This document shows positions 44,351-54,560 of a DNA stretch of 64,000 bases, one piece after another. The stretch spans positions 21,605,501 to 21,669,500 of the forward strand of contig NC_073628.1 of the NCBI RefSeq assembly GCF_029407905.1. The letters are read 5' to 3'. This DNA comes from Bubalus kerabau. Its lineage: Eukaryota; Chordata; Mammalia; Artiodactyla; Bovidae. Numbering within the stretch: position 1 is the first letter of the stretch; every line of letters begins with the position of its first letter. The position numbers were made by a program, and so were the translations under genes. Under the pieces are notes generated by a model, which was not told the DNA's origin, did no database searches, and saw nothing but the letters and a program-made list of their open reading frames with translations.

Positions 44351-44407
44351 CACCCCCACCACACACACATCCATACCATGTATACACACACACATACACA
44401 CACACTT
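44351..44407 (+). repeat. (CA)n-rich microsatellite, left of BovB
   Basis: Interrupted CA units end in acacacactt (44398-44407), the same 10 bases that follow the BovB at 45456. Confidence 0.9.
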
Positions 44408-45455
44408 CAGTTCAGTCACTCAGTCGTGTCCGACTCTTTGCGACCCCATGGACTGCAGCATGTCAGGCTTCCCTGTCCATCACCAACTCCCAGAGCTTGC
44501 TCAAACTCATGTCCATTGGGTCGGTGATGCCATCCAACCATCTCATCCTCTGTCATCCTCTTCTCCTCCTGCCTTCAATCTTTCCCAGCATCAGGGTCTT
44601 TTCAAATGAGTCAGTTCTTCACATCAGATGGCCAAAGTATTGGAGTTTAAGCTTCAGCATCAATCCTTACAATGAATATTCAGGACTGATCTCCTTTAGA
44701 TTGACTGGTTTGATCTTCTTGTAGTCCAAAGGACTCTCAAGAGTCTTCTCCAGCACCACAGTTCAAAAGCATCAATTCCTCAGTGCTCAGCATTCTTCAT
44801 AGTCCAACTCTCACACCCATACATGACTACTGGAAAAACCGTAGCTTTAACTAGACGGACCTTTGTCGGCAAAGTAATGTCTCTGCTTTTTAATATGCTG
44901 TCTAGGTTGGTGATAGCTTTTCTTCCAAGGAGCAGGCGTCTTTTAATTTCATGGCTGCAATCACCATCTGCAGTGATTTTGAAGCCCAAAAAGTAAAGTC
45001 TGTCACTGTTTCCATTGTTTCCTCATCTATTTGCCATGAAGCGATGGGATCGGATGCCATGATCTTAGTTTTCTAAATGTTGAGCTTTAAGCCAACTTTT
45101 TCACTCTCCTCTTTCATTTTCATCAAGAGGCTCTTTAGTTCCTCTTCACATTCTGCCATAAGGATGGTACCATTCTGCATATCTGAGGTTATTGGTATTT
45201 CTTCCAGCAATCTTGATTCTGGCTTGTGCTTCATCCAGCTTGGCATTTTGCATGATGTACGCTGCATAGAATTTAAATAAGCAAGGTGACAATATGCAGC
45301 CTTGATGTACTCCTTTTCCTATTTGGAACCAGTCTGCTGTTCCATGTCCAGTTCTAACTGTTGCTTCTTGACCTGCATACAGATTTCTCAGGAGGTAGGT
45401 AAGGTGGTCTAGTATTCCCATCTCTTGAAGAATTTTCCACACTTTGTTGTGATCC
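44408..45455 (-). mobile_element. BovB LINE 3' part, antisense, about 1.05 kb
   Basis: From the 3' end ('cagttcagtcactcagtcgt') to 'cactttgttgtgatcc', truncated in ORF2. The 10-bp duplication acacacactt on both sides (44398-44407, 45456-45465) fits target-primed insertion into a CA-rich microsatellite, although low complexity weakens this. Confidence 0.93.
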
Positions 45456-45463
45456 ACACACAC
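44780..45463 (-). pseudogene. BovB reverse-transcriptase remnant, frameshifted at the active site
   Basis: Minus-strand frames carry KVWKILQEMGILDHLTYLLR, TADWFQIGKGVHQGCILSPC and LDEAQARIKIAGRN. They then shift, so that the YADD motif reads YAEWY because of a one-base insertion. Downstream pieces (SLLMKMKEESEKVGLKLNI and DITLPTKVRLVKATVFPVVM) are in other frames or follow a stop. The last piece ends at TGA after NAEH, the same position as in the 25.9-kb copy. Inactive. Confidence 0.88.
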
Positions 45464-45690
45464 TTATACATACACTTATACACATGCTTATACACACACA
45501 TACAGACACACACACACACTTATACACACATACATGTAATTATACACACACTTATGCATACTTTTACAATTATACACACACATATACACACACACTTATA
45601 CAGACACATTTATTCACTCATATACACACTTACATGCACATACTTATACATACACTCACATGCACTTATACACTCACACACACACAGCCT
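45456..45690 (+). repeat. Compound (CA)n / (CACTTATA)n-like microsatellite
   Basis: An irregular array built from 'cacttataca', 'cacaca' and 'tacacaca' words covers about 235 bp immediately right of the BovB. It yields spurious His/Tyr/Thr-rich frames. Confidence 0.92.
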
Positions 45691-47745
45691 TGCCTTGCCT
45701 CCAGCTATGCTCAGCATTCATAATAAGGTTGTGAAAAGGGAAATCATTTTCTCAGCATTGGCATATTTTTTCCTCCTTAAGGATAAGTGATGGCTGATTT
45801 TCCAAGGGAAAAAGTCTGCCATGTGCCTCTCTCAGGGCCCCTCCTGAGTGCATCCTAAATGGTACAGATTAAAATCAAGTCATAAATGTTACAGCCAGAA
45901 GCACTTGTGAAGATAGTTTAGTGCTTTGTTTTCCTGGTAGGTTCTGAAGAGCGCTGGGGTGCCCTGAGGTCCCTCAGCCTCTGCTGGGGCGGCTGGTAGG
46001 AGGGGGCCCAAGAGAAACAGAGCCAGCAGGGACCTCATACCACCAGGGAAGCCCCTCTCAGATATTGTAAATAGTGAGCATGCATGTCAGATTTCGTTCG
46101 AAGAAGAAAACGCTTCCACTGCTTAAAAAAAAAAAAAAAGAAAAATGGTTGGAAATTGCCAAGGCCATTGAAGACAAGGGAGGCTCTGTGATTTCCCTCG
46201 GGCTGTGTCTGATGCTGGTAGGGTCAGGACCAGCATCCAGGCCTCTGGGTCAGAGATCTGTCTCCGGGTCGGTGTGGGAGGACAGTGAAGAACATCAGCC
46301 ACTCCCAAGGGTGGTGAGGACTTTGGATATAACAGGTGACTCCCTAAAGAACGTCAAACCCAGCCTCACTTTCGCAGACACTCTTAGGTGGTCTTAAATA
46401 AGATTCCTTTCCCTGAGCCATGTTTCCCAAGGATCATGCTCCTCTTTCAAGGATAACGGGGACCTCACTGAAGTGGGGGAGAGGGTTGGCTTCTGCCCAC
46501 CACTGCAGCTGCCCCAGCATCACCTCCACCCCTACCATGGCTCTAGCATCAGCAGGTTATAACCCAGATGGTCAAGGCTGGATTTGGAAACTCAGTTGCT
46601 TCCGTGTGGTTTCCGACGTCTGCACATTTGCCTTGATTGTTAGTCCGCGTGGCTTCTCAGGGATCAACTCCTGCCATTTGCCGCCTGCCAGCGTTAGTGC
46701 CAGCAAGACAGACTAGCATCAGAGAAGCACCTACATCTGCAGCCCAGGAACCCCTCCATCCAGGGGTGGTGGGACCTGTGGGAGGCAGCAGGGTTTCATA
46801 GCTATTTCACCTGCCTCCTTCTCCTCCTCATCGTCCTTCTTCCCAGCTCCCCTGTCCTTTCTAGGCACTGAAGATTTGGAAAAAAAAAAAAAAAAAAAAC
46901 AGAGCTGCTGATAATTAAAATTAAATCTCTGTTCCACCAATGTCTGAAACTCTGGGAAGTCATTATCAGAGTCATACAGTGATATTTTGATATCCTGGAA
47001 TCTTTTTGATATAAGGAATCAAATTCTAAGGCAGGAGAAGATAGAGCGCCATGCTATTTCCTAATCAGCCTTTATAATTTGCGGTATCTTGGGACACTTC
47101 TCAGATGTTTCCACTGTGGCTTATGTACACTTCAAACCCGAGTGCCATTAAATGCAGAAGCTGGGTACTGAATTAATGAAGGGAGCTTCAAAAGCCCACC
47201 TCTTTGGCAAGCTGAAGATCTGAGGGTGAACTCAAAGAGGGTGATGGGGCTTTGAAAACTGCTAAGCACAAACAATAAACCTCATTACATAAAGTCAGTA
47301 GAGTGGGCTCAGGAGTGGGATAAGGGGAGTGGGGCACAGAAGGGGTGAGACTCAGCCTGACAACTGGCTCAGTCGGGGGGCTGGGGTTGGAGTGAAAGGA
47401 CTGCGTTTGGGAAAATCATGTGATATAAATAGAAGCCATGCAGAGGAAAGTAGACAGGAGGATGATGTGAGAATCCAGGGCACAGGCAGGCCACTGCGGG
47501 GACAGTGATGGGGCAGCCTTCCAGCTTGAGGATGCTGTGGGCAAGAGGTGGTCCAAGTTTAAGAGTGGGATTGCCGGCTCCTGTCTCGCTCACTCTAGCA
47601 GCTTCAGAAACAGCTAGAGAGGGCAGAGCTTTTGCAAAGGGTGTGTAAAGCAAGAGAGGAGCTGATGGAGTCCACTCAGATGTCTAAATGTAGTCTCCGA
47701 AGATTTTTGAGGTTATGAGTCATCCTGTCAAACTGAAGCTTAGCT
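45691..47745. other. Mostly unique stretch, no gene recognised
   Basis: 'caccagggaagcccctctca' at about 46040 could be a scrap of a SINE head. A-tracts lie at 46125-46139 and 46880-46900 without clear partner elements. Frames up to about 107 codons have no domain. Confidence 0.4.
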
Positions 47746-48142
47746 GGATATCTAAAATGGATAGTCAACAAGGACCTACTGTACAGCATAGGGGGCTCTG
47801 CTCGATGTCATGTGGCAGCCTGGATGGGAGGGGAGTTTCGGGGAGAATGTGTATGTATGGCTGGGCTTCCCAAGCAGGTCAGGAACCCATCTGCTAGCGC
47901 AGGAGATGCAGTTTCGGTCCCTGAGTCAAGAAGATCCTCTGGAGGAAGGCTTGGCAACCCACTCCAGTATTCTTGCCTGGAGAATCCCATGACAGAGGAG
48001 CCTGGCAGACTACAGCCCATGGGGTCACAACGTGACTTAGCACACATATGTATGTGGCTAAGTCCCTTCACTGTCCACCTGAAGCTATCACAACATTGTT
48101 AATCAGCTGTACCCCAATACAAAATAAAAAGTCTGGAAAAAA
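47746..48142 (+). mobile_element. Artiodactyl L1 3' end split by a SINE
   Basis: Left part: 'gtcaacaaggacctactgta' to 'gtatgtatggctg'. Right part: 'gtggctaagtcccttcactg' to 'ccccaatacaaaataaaaag'. The SINE at 47864-48046 separates them. Confidence 0.9.
47864..48046 (+). mobile_element. Bov-tA SINE inside the L1 tail
   Basis: 'ggcttcccaagcaggtcagg' to 'cacaacgtgacttagcac'. It carries deletions in the head and the Bov-A end. Flank similarity tatgtatggct / tatgtatgtggct supports insertion in the L1. Confidence 0.9.
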
Positions 48143-49259
48143 AGAAGCTGAGCGGGGACTTCCGAAACTCTTAAAACACCTTTATGCACAGTCAGGGAGT
48201 CAGAAGCTTAAGGAGTTGATTGCTATTCAATGGGAGAGTTCTTTAAGAGATTCCCTTGAAAACTGGCCAGCATTTTGGATGATCAGAGCTCCAGACCAGT
48301 GGGGGTAGTTTTCAGAAGTAGCTTGGGGCCACAAGGTAATATGTGGAGACATTTCATTAGGACACAGCAAGAGAGTGAAGAACCGCTCAGCCTTGGGTCC
48401 CAAACCTCTCCCTCTAGACCCTCCTGTAGGAAAGCTGAGGCCACTGGGGCAGTGCAAACCCTTTCTGGGCCATCACTGCTAGCCAAGGCGGTCCAGCAGA
48501 GGTACCAGGCTCCCTGAGGGTCCAGGCGGGAGGCCAGATCTCTCGTGAAGCTGCTGAGCATCACAGAGAGTCCCCCTCCATTGCCAGCCCTCTCCCTCTA
48601 ATAATTATATCTTCATTTTAATTTGAGAATTTAACTACAGAGATTACACTGACCCTTTCCCCTAGAATGAAAGGACAGAGGATCCTCTACCAGATAGTTA
48701 TTTGTGATTGCGGCTGGGGGTTTATTTAAACTAATTTTATTATTCATGACACTGACAATTTATGCAGTGAATGCAATTATAGGCTATGATTGGCTGCCAC
48801 CGCTAAGGGCGAAAAGTGCCACTTCCCTGAATGTGCAAGAAAGAGAGGCAGAGAATATTAGAAAAATAATCAGTCACAGAAATATTTTTTATGAAGTGTT
48901 CCCCCCAAACCTTCATTGAAAAAAAAAAAGCTAATTTAATTTCCCAAACACCCTGCAAAAGATATCTAATTATCCACTGCTAAATTGCTCTCATAATGTT
49001 TTCCAAAGTTCTCCATTGTTTATGCCTCTGTGAGTTCTCCTTGTCTGCAAGCAAAGAAACTGTCGTCTTGATGCACAGGTCTCAAAAAGACCTCCTCTCA
49101 ATGATGCTTCCTGATGCTGTGGTCTGTGCATCTCTGATACGTTTGACCATTTAATCAGGAGATATCTGAGGAACAGACGTGAATTGTTATCATCTACAGT
49201 TGGAGCAGAAGTAGAGGGAATTGCCCTTATTTTCCCTTTTTTTTCCCTTTTTCTGAGAG
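48143..49259. other. Unique; AT-rich candidate conserved noncoding DNA 48.6-48.96 kb
   Basis: No repeat. 48600-48960 has words such as 'cattttaatttgagaattta' and 'gctatgattggctgccac' (inverted CCAAT). No exon recognised. Confidence 0.4.
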
Positions 49260-49707
49260 AAACCATTAACACATTTGTTTGGACATCAAATCAAGACCAA
49301 TTGTGGTACATCCACACAGTGGAATACACCTTGGCAGTGGAAAGAAGTGAGCTAGTGATACATGCAGCAATGTTAGGTGCATCTCAGAATAGTTATGCTA
49401 AGTGAAAGGAGCCCAGCAAAAAAGAGTTCTTAGTATGTGATTCCATTTATATAAAGTACTAGAGAAAGCCAACTCATTTTTAGATACAGAGAACAGATCA
49501 CGTAATTCCTTGAAGGGGGAGGCAGGCAAAAAGAGATTACAAGGGCGCATGAGAAAACTCTGGAGGGAGGGATGGCAGTGTTCTTTCTCTTGATTGTAGT
49601 GGTCACTTCACAGGTGAATACACATCAGAACTGATCAAATGGACACTTTATATATGTACAGTTTATTGTATGCTGACGTTACCTCAATAAACCTGTTACA
49701 GTAGACA
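49260..49707 (+). mobile_element. Ancient L1 (L1M group) 3' UTR
   Basis: 'caattgtggtacatccacac', 'gtgatacatgcagcaatgtt', 'gctaagtgaaaggagcccag', 'tgattccatttatataaagt', 'cttgattgtagtggtcact' and 'acctcaataaacctgttaca' follow the L1M 3' end in order, plus orientation. Confidence 0.85.
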
Positions 49708-49714
49708 CACACCC

Positions 49715-49935
49715 CTTGGTGTGTGTGGAACAGTCTTGACTCCAGCATTTACTAAGTATGTGACTTTAACCTCCGCAGATGGTGGTTTCAGATCAGATCA
49801 GATCAGATCAGTTGCTCAGTCGTGTCCAACTCTTCTACTCATCTGTAAAAGGGGATGCTAAGGTCTTCTCTGCCTACCCCATAGGGCATTATGAACATCA
49901 GCATGAGAACACAACCCAGGTGTATTTGTACCGAT
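49715..49935 (+). mobile_element. MIR SINE interrupted by a BovB tail
   Basis: 'ctaagtatgtgactttaacc' before and 'ctactcatctgtaaaagggg' after the 44-bp BovB piece are adjacent parts of MIR. 'ccccatagggcattatgaac' continues it. Confidence 0.68.
49790..49833 (-). mobile_element. Tiny BovB 3'-terminal fragment with (GATCA)n
   Basis: Four to five GATCA units followed by 'gttgctcagtcgtgtccaac' are the antisense BovB/Bov-A 3' terminus only, 44 bp long, inside a MIR. Confidence 0.85.
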
Positions 49936-49949
49936 AACCTCACAAATTG

Positions 49950-50040
49950 GACTTCCTCAACCTCAATCCCTGGAGAGGTAGAGGGAGTCAATGCTGCTGT
50001 CCCAGAACCTAGCACGTAGTCAGCACTCAGTCTTTTTTAA
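49950..50040 (+). mobile_element. Possible L2 3' end
   Basis: 'cagaacctagcacgtagtca' then 'gcactcag' fits the L2/MIR 3' terminus at moderate divergence. Confidence 0.45.
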
Positions 50041-50088
50041 TTGAAATGATGGACCTCCAGTGTTTAACACTTAGTAAACCTCCACTGG

Positions 50089-50298
50089 GGCCTTCCCTGG
50101 TGACTCCCTGGTAAAGAATCCACCTGCCAATGCAGGAGATGTGGGTTCAGTCCCTGGGTTGGGAAGATCCCCTGGAGAAGGAAATGGCTACCCACTCCAG
50201 TGTTCTTGTTTGGAGAATCCCATGGAGAGAGGAGCCTGACAGGCTATAGTCCATGGGGTCAAAAAGAGTCAGACACGACTTAACAACTGAACAACAGC
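50089..50298 (+). mobile_element. Bov-tA SINE
   Basis: A full-length plus copy. Flanking repeat cctccactgg (50079-50088) / cctccattgg (50299-50308). Ends in 'acttaacaactgaacaacag'. Confidence 0.94.
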
Positions 50299-50308
50299 CC
50301 TCCATTGG

Positions 50309-51288
50309 CATCACAGAGTCTACTTATTATGTATTCACTGAATTTCTGATAGGGGCTTATAAAATTCTGAAATAGCACATCCTAGCCTGGAAGGGCATCA
50401 GGAAAGCCTTTGACCACATCCTAGCTTCAGATAGATAGGATGTAAAGACATCTAGTACCTGCTTCATGGCTTGGCCTTTATAAAGGATGCTTGATGGAGG
50501 GGAAAGTGGTGACCAAGATGAAATTCCTAGAACCTTTGATGAGCTCTCCTACGCTGTTCCCTAGTATAGGAACTGATCCATAAAGAGCCTGGTGAGAATC
50601 CGGCAAGAGCTCTTTACGTTCACAGCACAGCAAAGTGGAACTGAGGTGGGGAGGCGCCCTCACTTCAAAGGCTCTTGCAAGCCCAGGAGAGCTCTGAATT
50701 GTAAATTGTCTGATGTCGGGCCTCTGCAGCTGTTGTGTAGATGAGCGTTGCAAACTCTCAGAATTTTCTCCCTAGCTTCCTGGCGATCAGTGCAGCCCAC
50801 TCGATCACTCATCCACCTCACTCCAGCCTGTACTAAACATTTGTTTATGTCACCCTTTGCAGCTCTCACAGTATTTTCACGTAATTATCACATTTAGTCT
50901 TCACCTTGGTTCTGTGGGATGTTTTGGATGGATCCTGCTATGTTTCCTGTTTGTGGAATTGACCAATTTCCTGTTAGAGGAATTGATGCCCATATCAGTG
51001 AAGACTCACCTAAGGATCCTCACTGAACAGAGTGGAGAGAAGAACCGGTTCTCTGCCTTCTAACATCATTTCCTATACCGTCTCTACTCACGCCCTTCCC
51101 AGGGAGATGGTTGATAACCTCACCTCTGCTTAACTGATTCTGAAGGCCACGTTATGCCAATTTCCACTTTTCAGATGTGTTGGAGAGAAGTCATGTGACC
51201 TACATAATAAGCTCATGCAGTGGCTGAGTGGAGATCAGATCCTGGCAAATGCAGCTTCCTTTCCACTGTACCCATTTCGTCTCCAGCA
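50309..51288. other. Mostly unique; MIR-like pieces
   Basis: 50855-50925 ('cacgtaattatcacatttag' then 'tcttcaccttggttctgtgg') and 51150-51270 resemble antisense MIR. The DNA between is unrecognised. No exon. Confidence 0.42.
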
Positions 51289-51899
51289 CAGGCAGACCTT
51301 GTTTTGTTGCATTTTGTAGATACTGCATTTTTTTACAGGTTGAAGGTTTGTTGTGGCAACCCTGCATCAAGCTGCTCTGTCAGCCCCATTTTCCCCCCAG
51401 CATTTGCTCACTTCATGCCTCTGTGTCACATTTTGCTAATTCTCGAGATACGTCAAACCATCTACCAAGAAAAGGATGATGAATCACTGAAGACTCAGAT
51501 GATGGTTAGCATTTTAAGCAATAAAGCATTTTTTAATTGGGCTTCCCTGCTGGCTCAGTGGTAGAGAATCTGCCTGCCAATCCCTCAATTGGGAAAATCC
51601 CCTGGAGAGGGAAATGGCAACCCAATCCAGTATTCTTGCCTGGGAAATCCCACAGACAGAGCCTGGCAGGCTACAGTCCATGGGGTCACAAAAGAATTAG
51701 ACATGACTTAGCGACTAAATGACAGCAAACTTTTTAATTAAAGTTTGTAAGTTTTTTAAACAAAAGGCTATTGCACACTTAATATACTATGATATATTAT
51801 GAACTGGGAAACCAAAAAATTGTGTGACTGGCTGTATTTTGATGTTCACTTCATTGCAGGGCTCTGGAGCCAGACCCCCAATTCCTCCGAGGTATGAAG
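51289..51899 (+). mobile_element. Tigger1-like (Tc1/mariner-type) DNA transposon, both ends present, SINE inside
   Basis: The left end 'caggcagaccttgttttgtt' and 'gaaggtttgttgtggcaacc' match one Tigger1 end. 'gcattttaagcaataaagca', 'gctattgcacacttaatata' and the right end 'attcctccgaggtatgaag' match the other. The span without the SINE is only about 420 bp, so this is an internally deleted, transposase-less copy. Strand is nominal. Confidence 0.88.
51539..51730 (+). mobile_element. Bov-tA SINE inside the Tigger1
   Basis: A plus copy with a head deletion (the 'gcaggagacctgggttcgat' region is missing). Target duplication tttttaatt (51530-51538 and 51731-51739) lies in the Tigger A/T-rich segment. 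Confidence 0.92.
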
Positions 51900-53095
51900 T
51901 TCATTTTAAACTTTTGAGATGTGTGTGTCTTTCCATTGCCTTTACATTCCTGACCAGGTTGGGAGAACCTTGGGAGTGGTAGGGGGTGTTGGGGAAGAGA
52001 GGTGGAGAGATGAATACCGACTCAGTGGACCAGCCCAGATCCTGCCTCTCCCATTCCGTCCCTGCAGTGATGGTTGGGTTGCAGAATAACACACCTCACT
52101 GCTTGCCAAGGAAAGAGTGGTGACCCTTTTGACTTCACGAATTTGGAAGAAGAACAGCATGGAAGCTAAATTTGAACAGAGAGGAGAATCCTCCCTGGAA
52201 AGCACACTGACCCTGACCACAATCAGTCATGCTCTGTCCTCCTTAGCCTCCAATCCCCCGAGCACCTCCCGCCCTTCCATCGGCGAAGACATGCTTGTCT
52301 TTTTGTCTTAGAGTGATGAGAGGATGCTTGCTCTAATGTTCATGGGCTGCGTTCGGAACAGAACCCGGGCAAGTAGGAGTTTTGGAAAGTCAGACTCAGA
52401 TGTTTCAGATGACACGATACCTCCGTTATTCAGAGGCCACCGTTTCCAAATCACATTCTGTAATTTTGTGCCCTATTCACCTTGCCTGGGTCCCTACATG
52501 CTCCTTGCCACTGTCTCTCTCTGCCCCTTCCAAGGTCTTCTGGGAGCCTAGTCACTGCGAAGCAGCAAAAGAGGGGCAGGGAGAATGATCTCTAACTCAT
52601 GTGTTCACCTTAGGTTTTGACTTTCCAGAGCCCACCTGGAACCATTATCCTCTTTTTTGAATGTTGAAGGCATCTTTTTTTCCCCCGAGGAGACATTTTT
52701 GAAACAGATCACCATTGGAATGTGAATTTTCCTGTCAAGGGTGGGACAGAATAAAGAATGTGGCCATTATTCTCCACTCATAAAAGAAGCCTCCCTCCAG
52801 CTGTTACTCAAAAGACAGTAAAAGCCCTCCTAGCACCGGGTCACCCTGCAGACTGGCACTTCCCCAGTCGAGGCCCTGCCCCAGCATTCAGTGCTTGGGA
52901 CCAGGCTGGAGGCTGATGGCAGAGCTCAGCTCTCGAGCCCAACCGTTCAATAATGCTTTAATTAACTACCACAAACTTCAGAGGACCCACTAACTATAAT
53001 TGAGAGATCAACGGAGGCTGCATGGAGTTAGATGTGCATACTAATTACTGAATTAGCCAACACCTGTTTTGGAACTTTGTGCTGAAACATGGCTG
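51900..53095. other. Unique-looking stretch, no gene recognised
   Basis: No repeats recognised. 52950-53060 has AT-rich homeodomain-type words ('gctttaattaactaccac', 'catactaattactgaattag'). Frames have no domain. Confidence 0.4.
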
Positions 53096-53106
53096 TGTTT
53101 TCAGGC

Positions 53107-53353
53107 TGCTGCTGCTGCTGCTAAGTCGCTTCAGTCGTGTCCGACTCTGTGTGACCCCATAGACGGCAACCTACCAGGCTCCCCCATCCCTGGGATTCTC
53201 CAGGCAAGAATACTGGAGTGGGTTGCCATTTCCTTCTCCAATGCATGAAAGTGAAGTTGCTCAGTCGTGTCCGACTCTTAGCGACCCCATGGACTGCAGC
53301 CCACCAGGCTCCTCCGCCCATGGGATTTTCCAGGCAAGAGTACTGGACTGGGG
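53107..53353 (-). mobile_element. Bov-A2 SINE
   Basis: An antisense dimer beginning with a short GCT run. Perfect 11-bp target duplication tgttttcaggc (53096-53106 and 53354-53364). The linker between units is shortened. Confidence 0.95.
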
Positions 53354-53364
53354 TGTTTTCAGGC

Positions 53365-54344
53365 AGAAGACCTTTAAGTGTAAGAAAAAAGTTTGTCTTT
53401 AGAGAGAAAAATGAGGCCCACTTCTTGTCTGGTGAATAAGACTGTTTTGTTGGCAATATGTAGTTGATAAAGCCAGGGGTGAGGCAATGCAGATGAAGCA
53501 GTACATGGAGTACTCTGAAGGGAAGACAGGGATGTTTAGAATGGATATCAATGAGGATATTGATGTCAGGGAGAGAGGCATGCTGGGATCTGGGTTTTTC
53601 ACGGCTGCGCCTGGACCACATTTCTGCATCTTCTGCATCTAGGAGGCACCACCTATTCTGTGCTAGGAATAGGTCAGAACCACTTAGCATCTTCATTAGG
53701 ACAAGGAAGAGGAGGACAGGGACAAAATATGTCAAAGGACAGTGTAGAGGAAAAGGTGTAAGAGTCGGGCCCCAACCTAGAGGAGAGCACAGGCTGAGAG
53801 AGAACAGAACACAGAACTCAGGTGCCAAGCAGACCGTACATGAGAAGGAAAGAAACTATTTCTTAATCCTATTCCTCATTTTTACTGATTAGCTTCAATA
53901 ACCTGTAATCAGTGGATTCAAACGGGCGAAAACATACTTACCCTGTGAGCCTTGTAATTTTTAAGGTAAAATATTTGTTGCCAAATGGAAAAGTGGAACC
54001 TATTTTTTTAAAGTCCCAGATACTCTAGGATGAGCACAACGGGGCACTCATTGTGAGATGAGCCAGCTCGCTGCTCTGTGCTCCAGCTAATTGACACAGT
54101 CTTAATTTGGCAAAAAAGGGGCTCCCCGTTACTATGAAAGAATTACCTACAAGAAAACAATAAGGCAGGTTCACTATTTCTGGCTTTTTCCTCCACTGGG
54201 AGAAGAGCGTGTGATGATGCTAACAATATTGGTGTTGGTGGTGATGGGGATGATGAATCGATCATTGACATTCACACAAACAAAACAAGGTCGAAGGGCT
54301 TCTGAGATTCTAGCATGATCTGTCCTTACACTGTCTTTTCTCTT
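53365..54344. other. Unique-looking stretch
   Basis: The window's longest frame (minus, 53121-53828, 235 codons) crosses the Bov-A2 and part of this stretch. Its unique part has no recognisable domain. 54224-54256 has a GGTGTTGGTGGTGATGGGGA-like patch. Confidence 0.4.
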
Positions 54345-54560
54345 TTTAAAAATATTCATTTATTTATAATCTATTTGGCTGTGTCAGGTCTCGGTTGTGG
54401 CACACGGGATGTTCATTGCATCACACGAGGTCTTTCATTGTGGTACCTGGACTCTTTGGTTATGGTGCATGAGGGATCTTAGTTCCCCAACTAGGGATTG
54501 AACCCACAACCCCTGAATTGCAAGGTGGATTCTCAACCACTGGACCACCAGGGAAGTCCC
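54345..54560 (-). mobile_element. CHR-type tRNA-Glu SINE, antisense, long form
   Basis: 'tttataatctatttggctgt' to 'ccactggaccaccagggaag'. The body contains a duplicated 'tcattgtggtacctgg' type segment, making it longer than the copy at 12.2 kb. Confidence 0.85.

Noticed and set aside
45425..45790. His/Tyr/Thr-rich plus-strand frames
   Set aside because: They are translations of the CA/CACTTATA microsatellite.
46020..46139. Possible processed RNA or SINE relic before an A-tract
   Set aside because: Only a short 'caccagggaagccc' match is present and the A-tract has no paired target duplication; too little to call.
53121..53828. Minus-strand frame of 235 codons, the longest in the window
   Set aside because: Its C-terminal third is translated Bov-A2, and the rest has no recognisable domain, exon structure or codon pattern. 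Frames of this size are plausible by chance in 64 kb.
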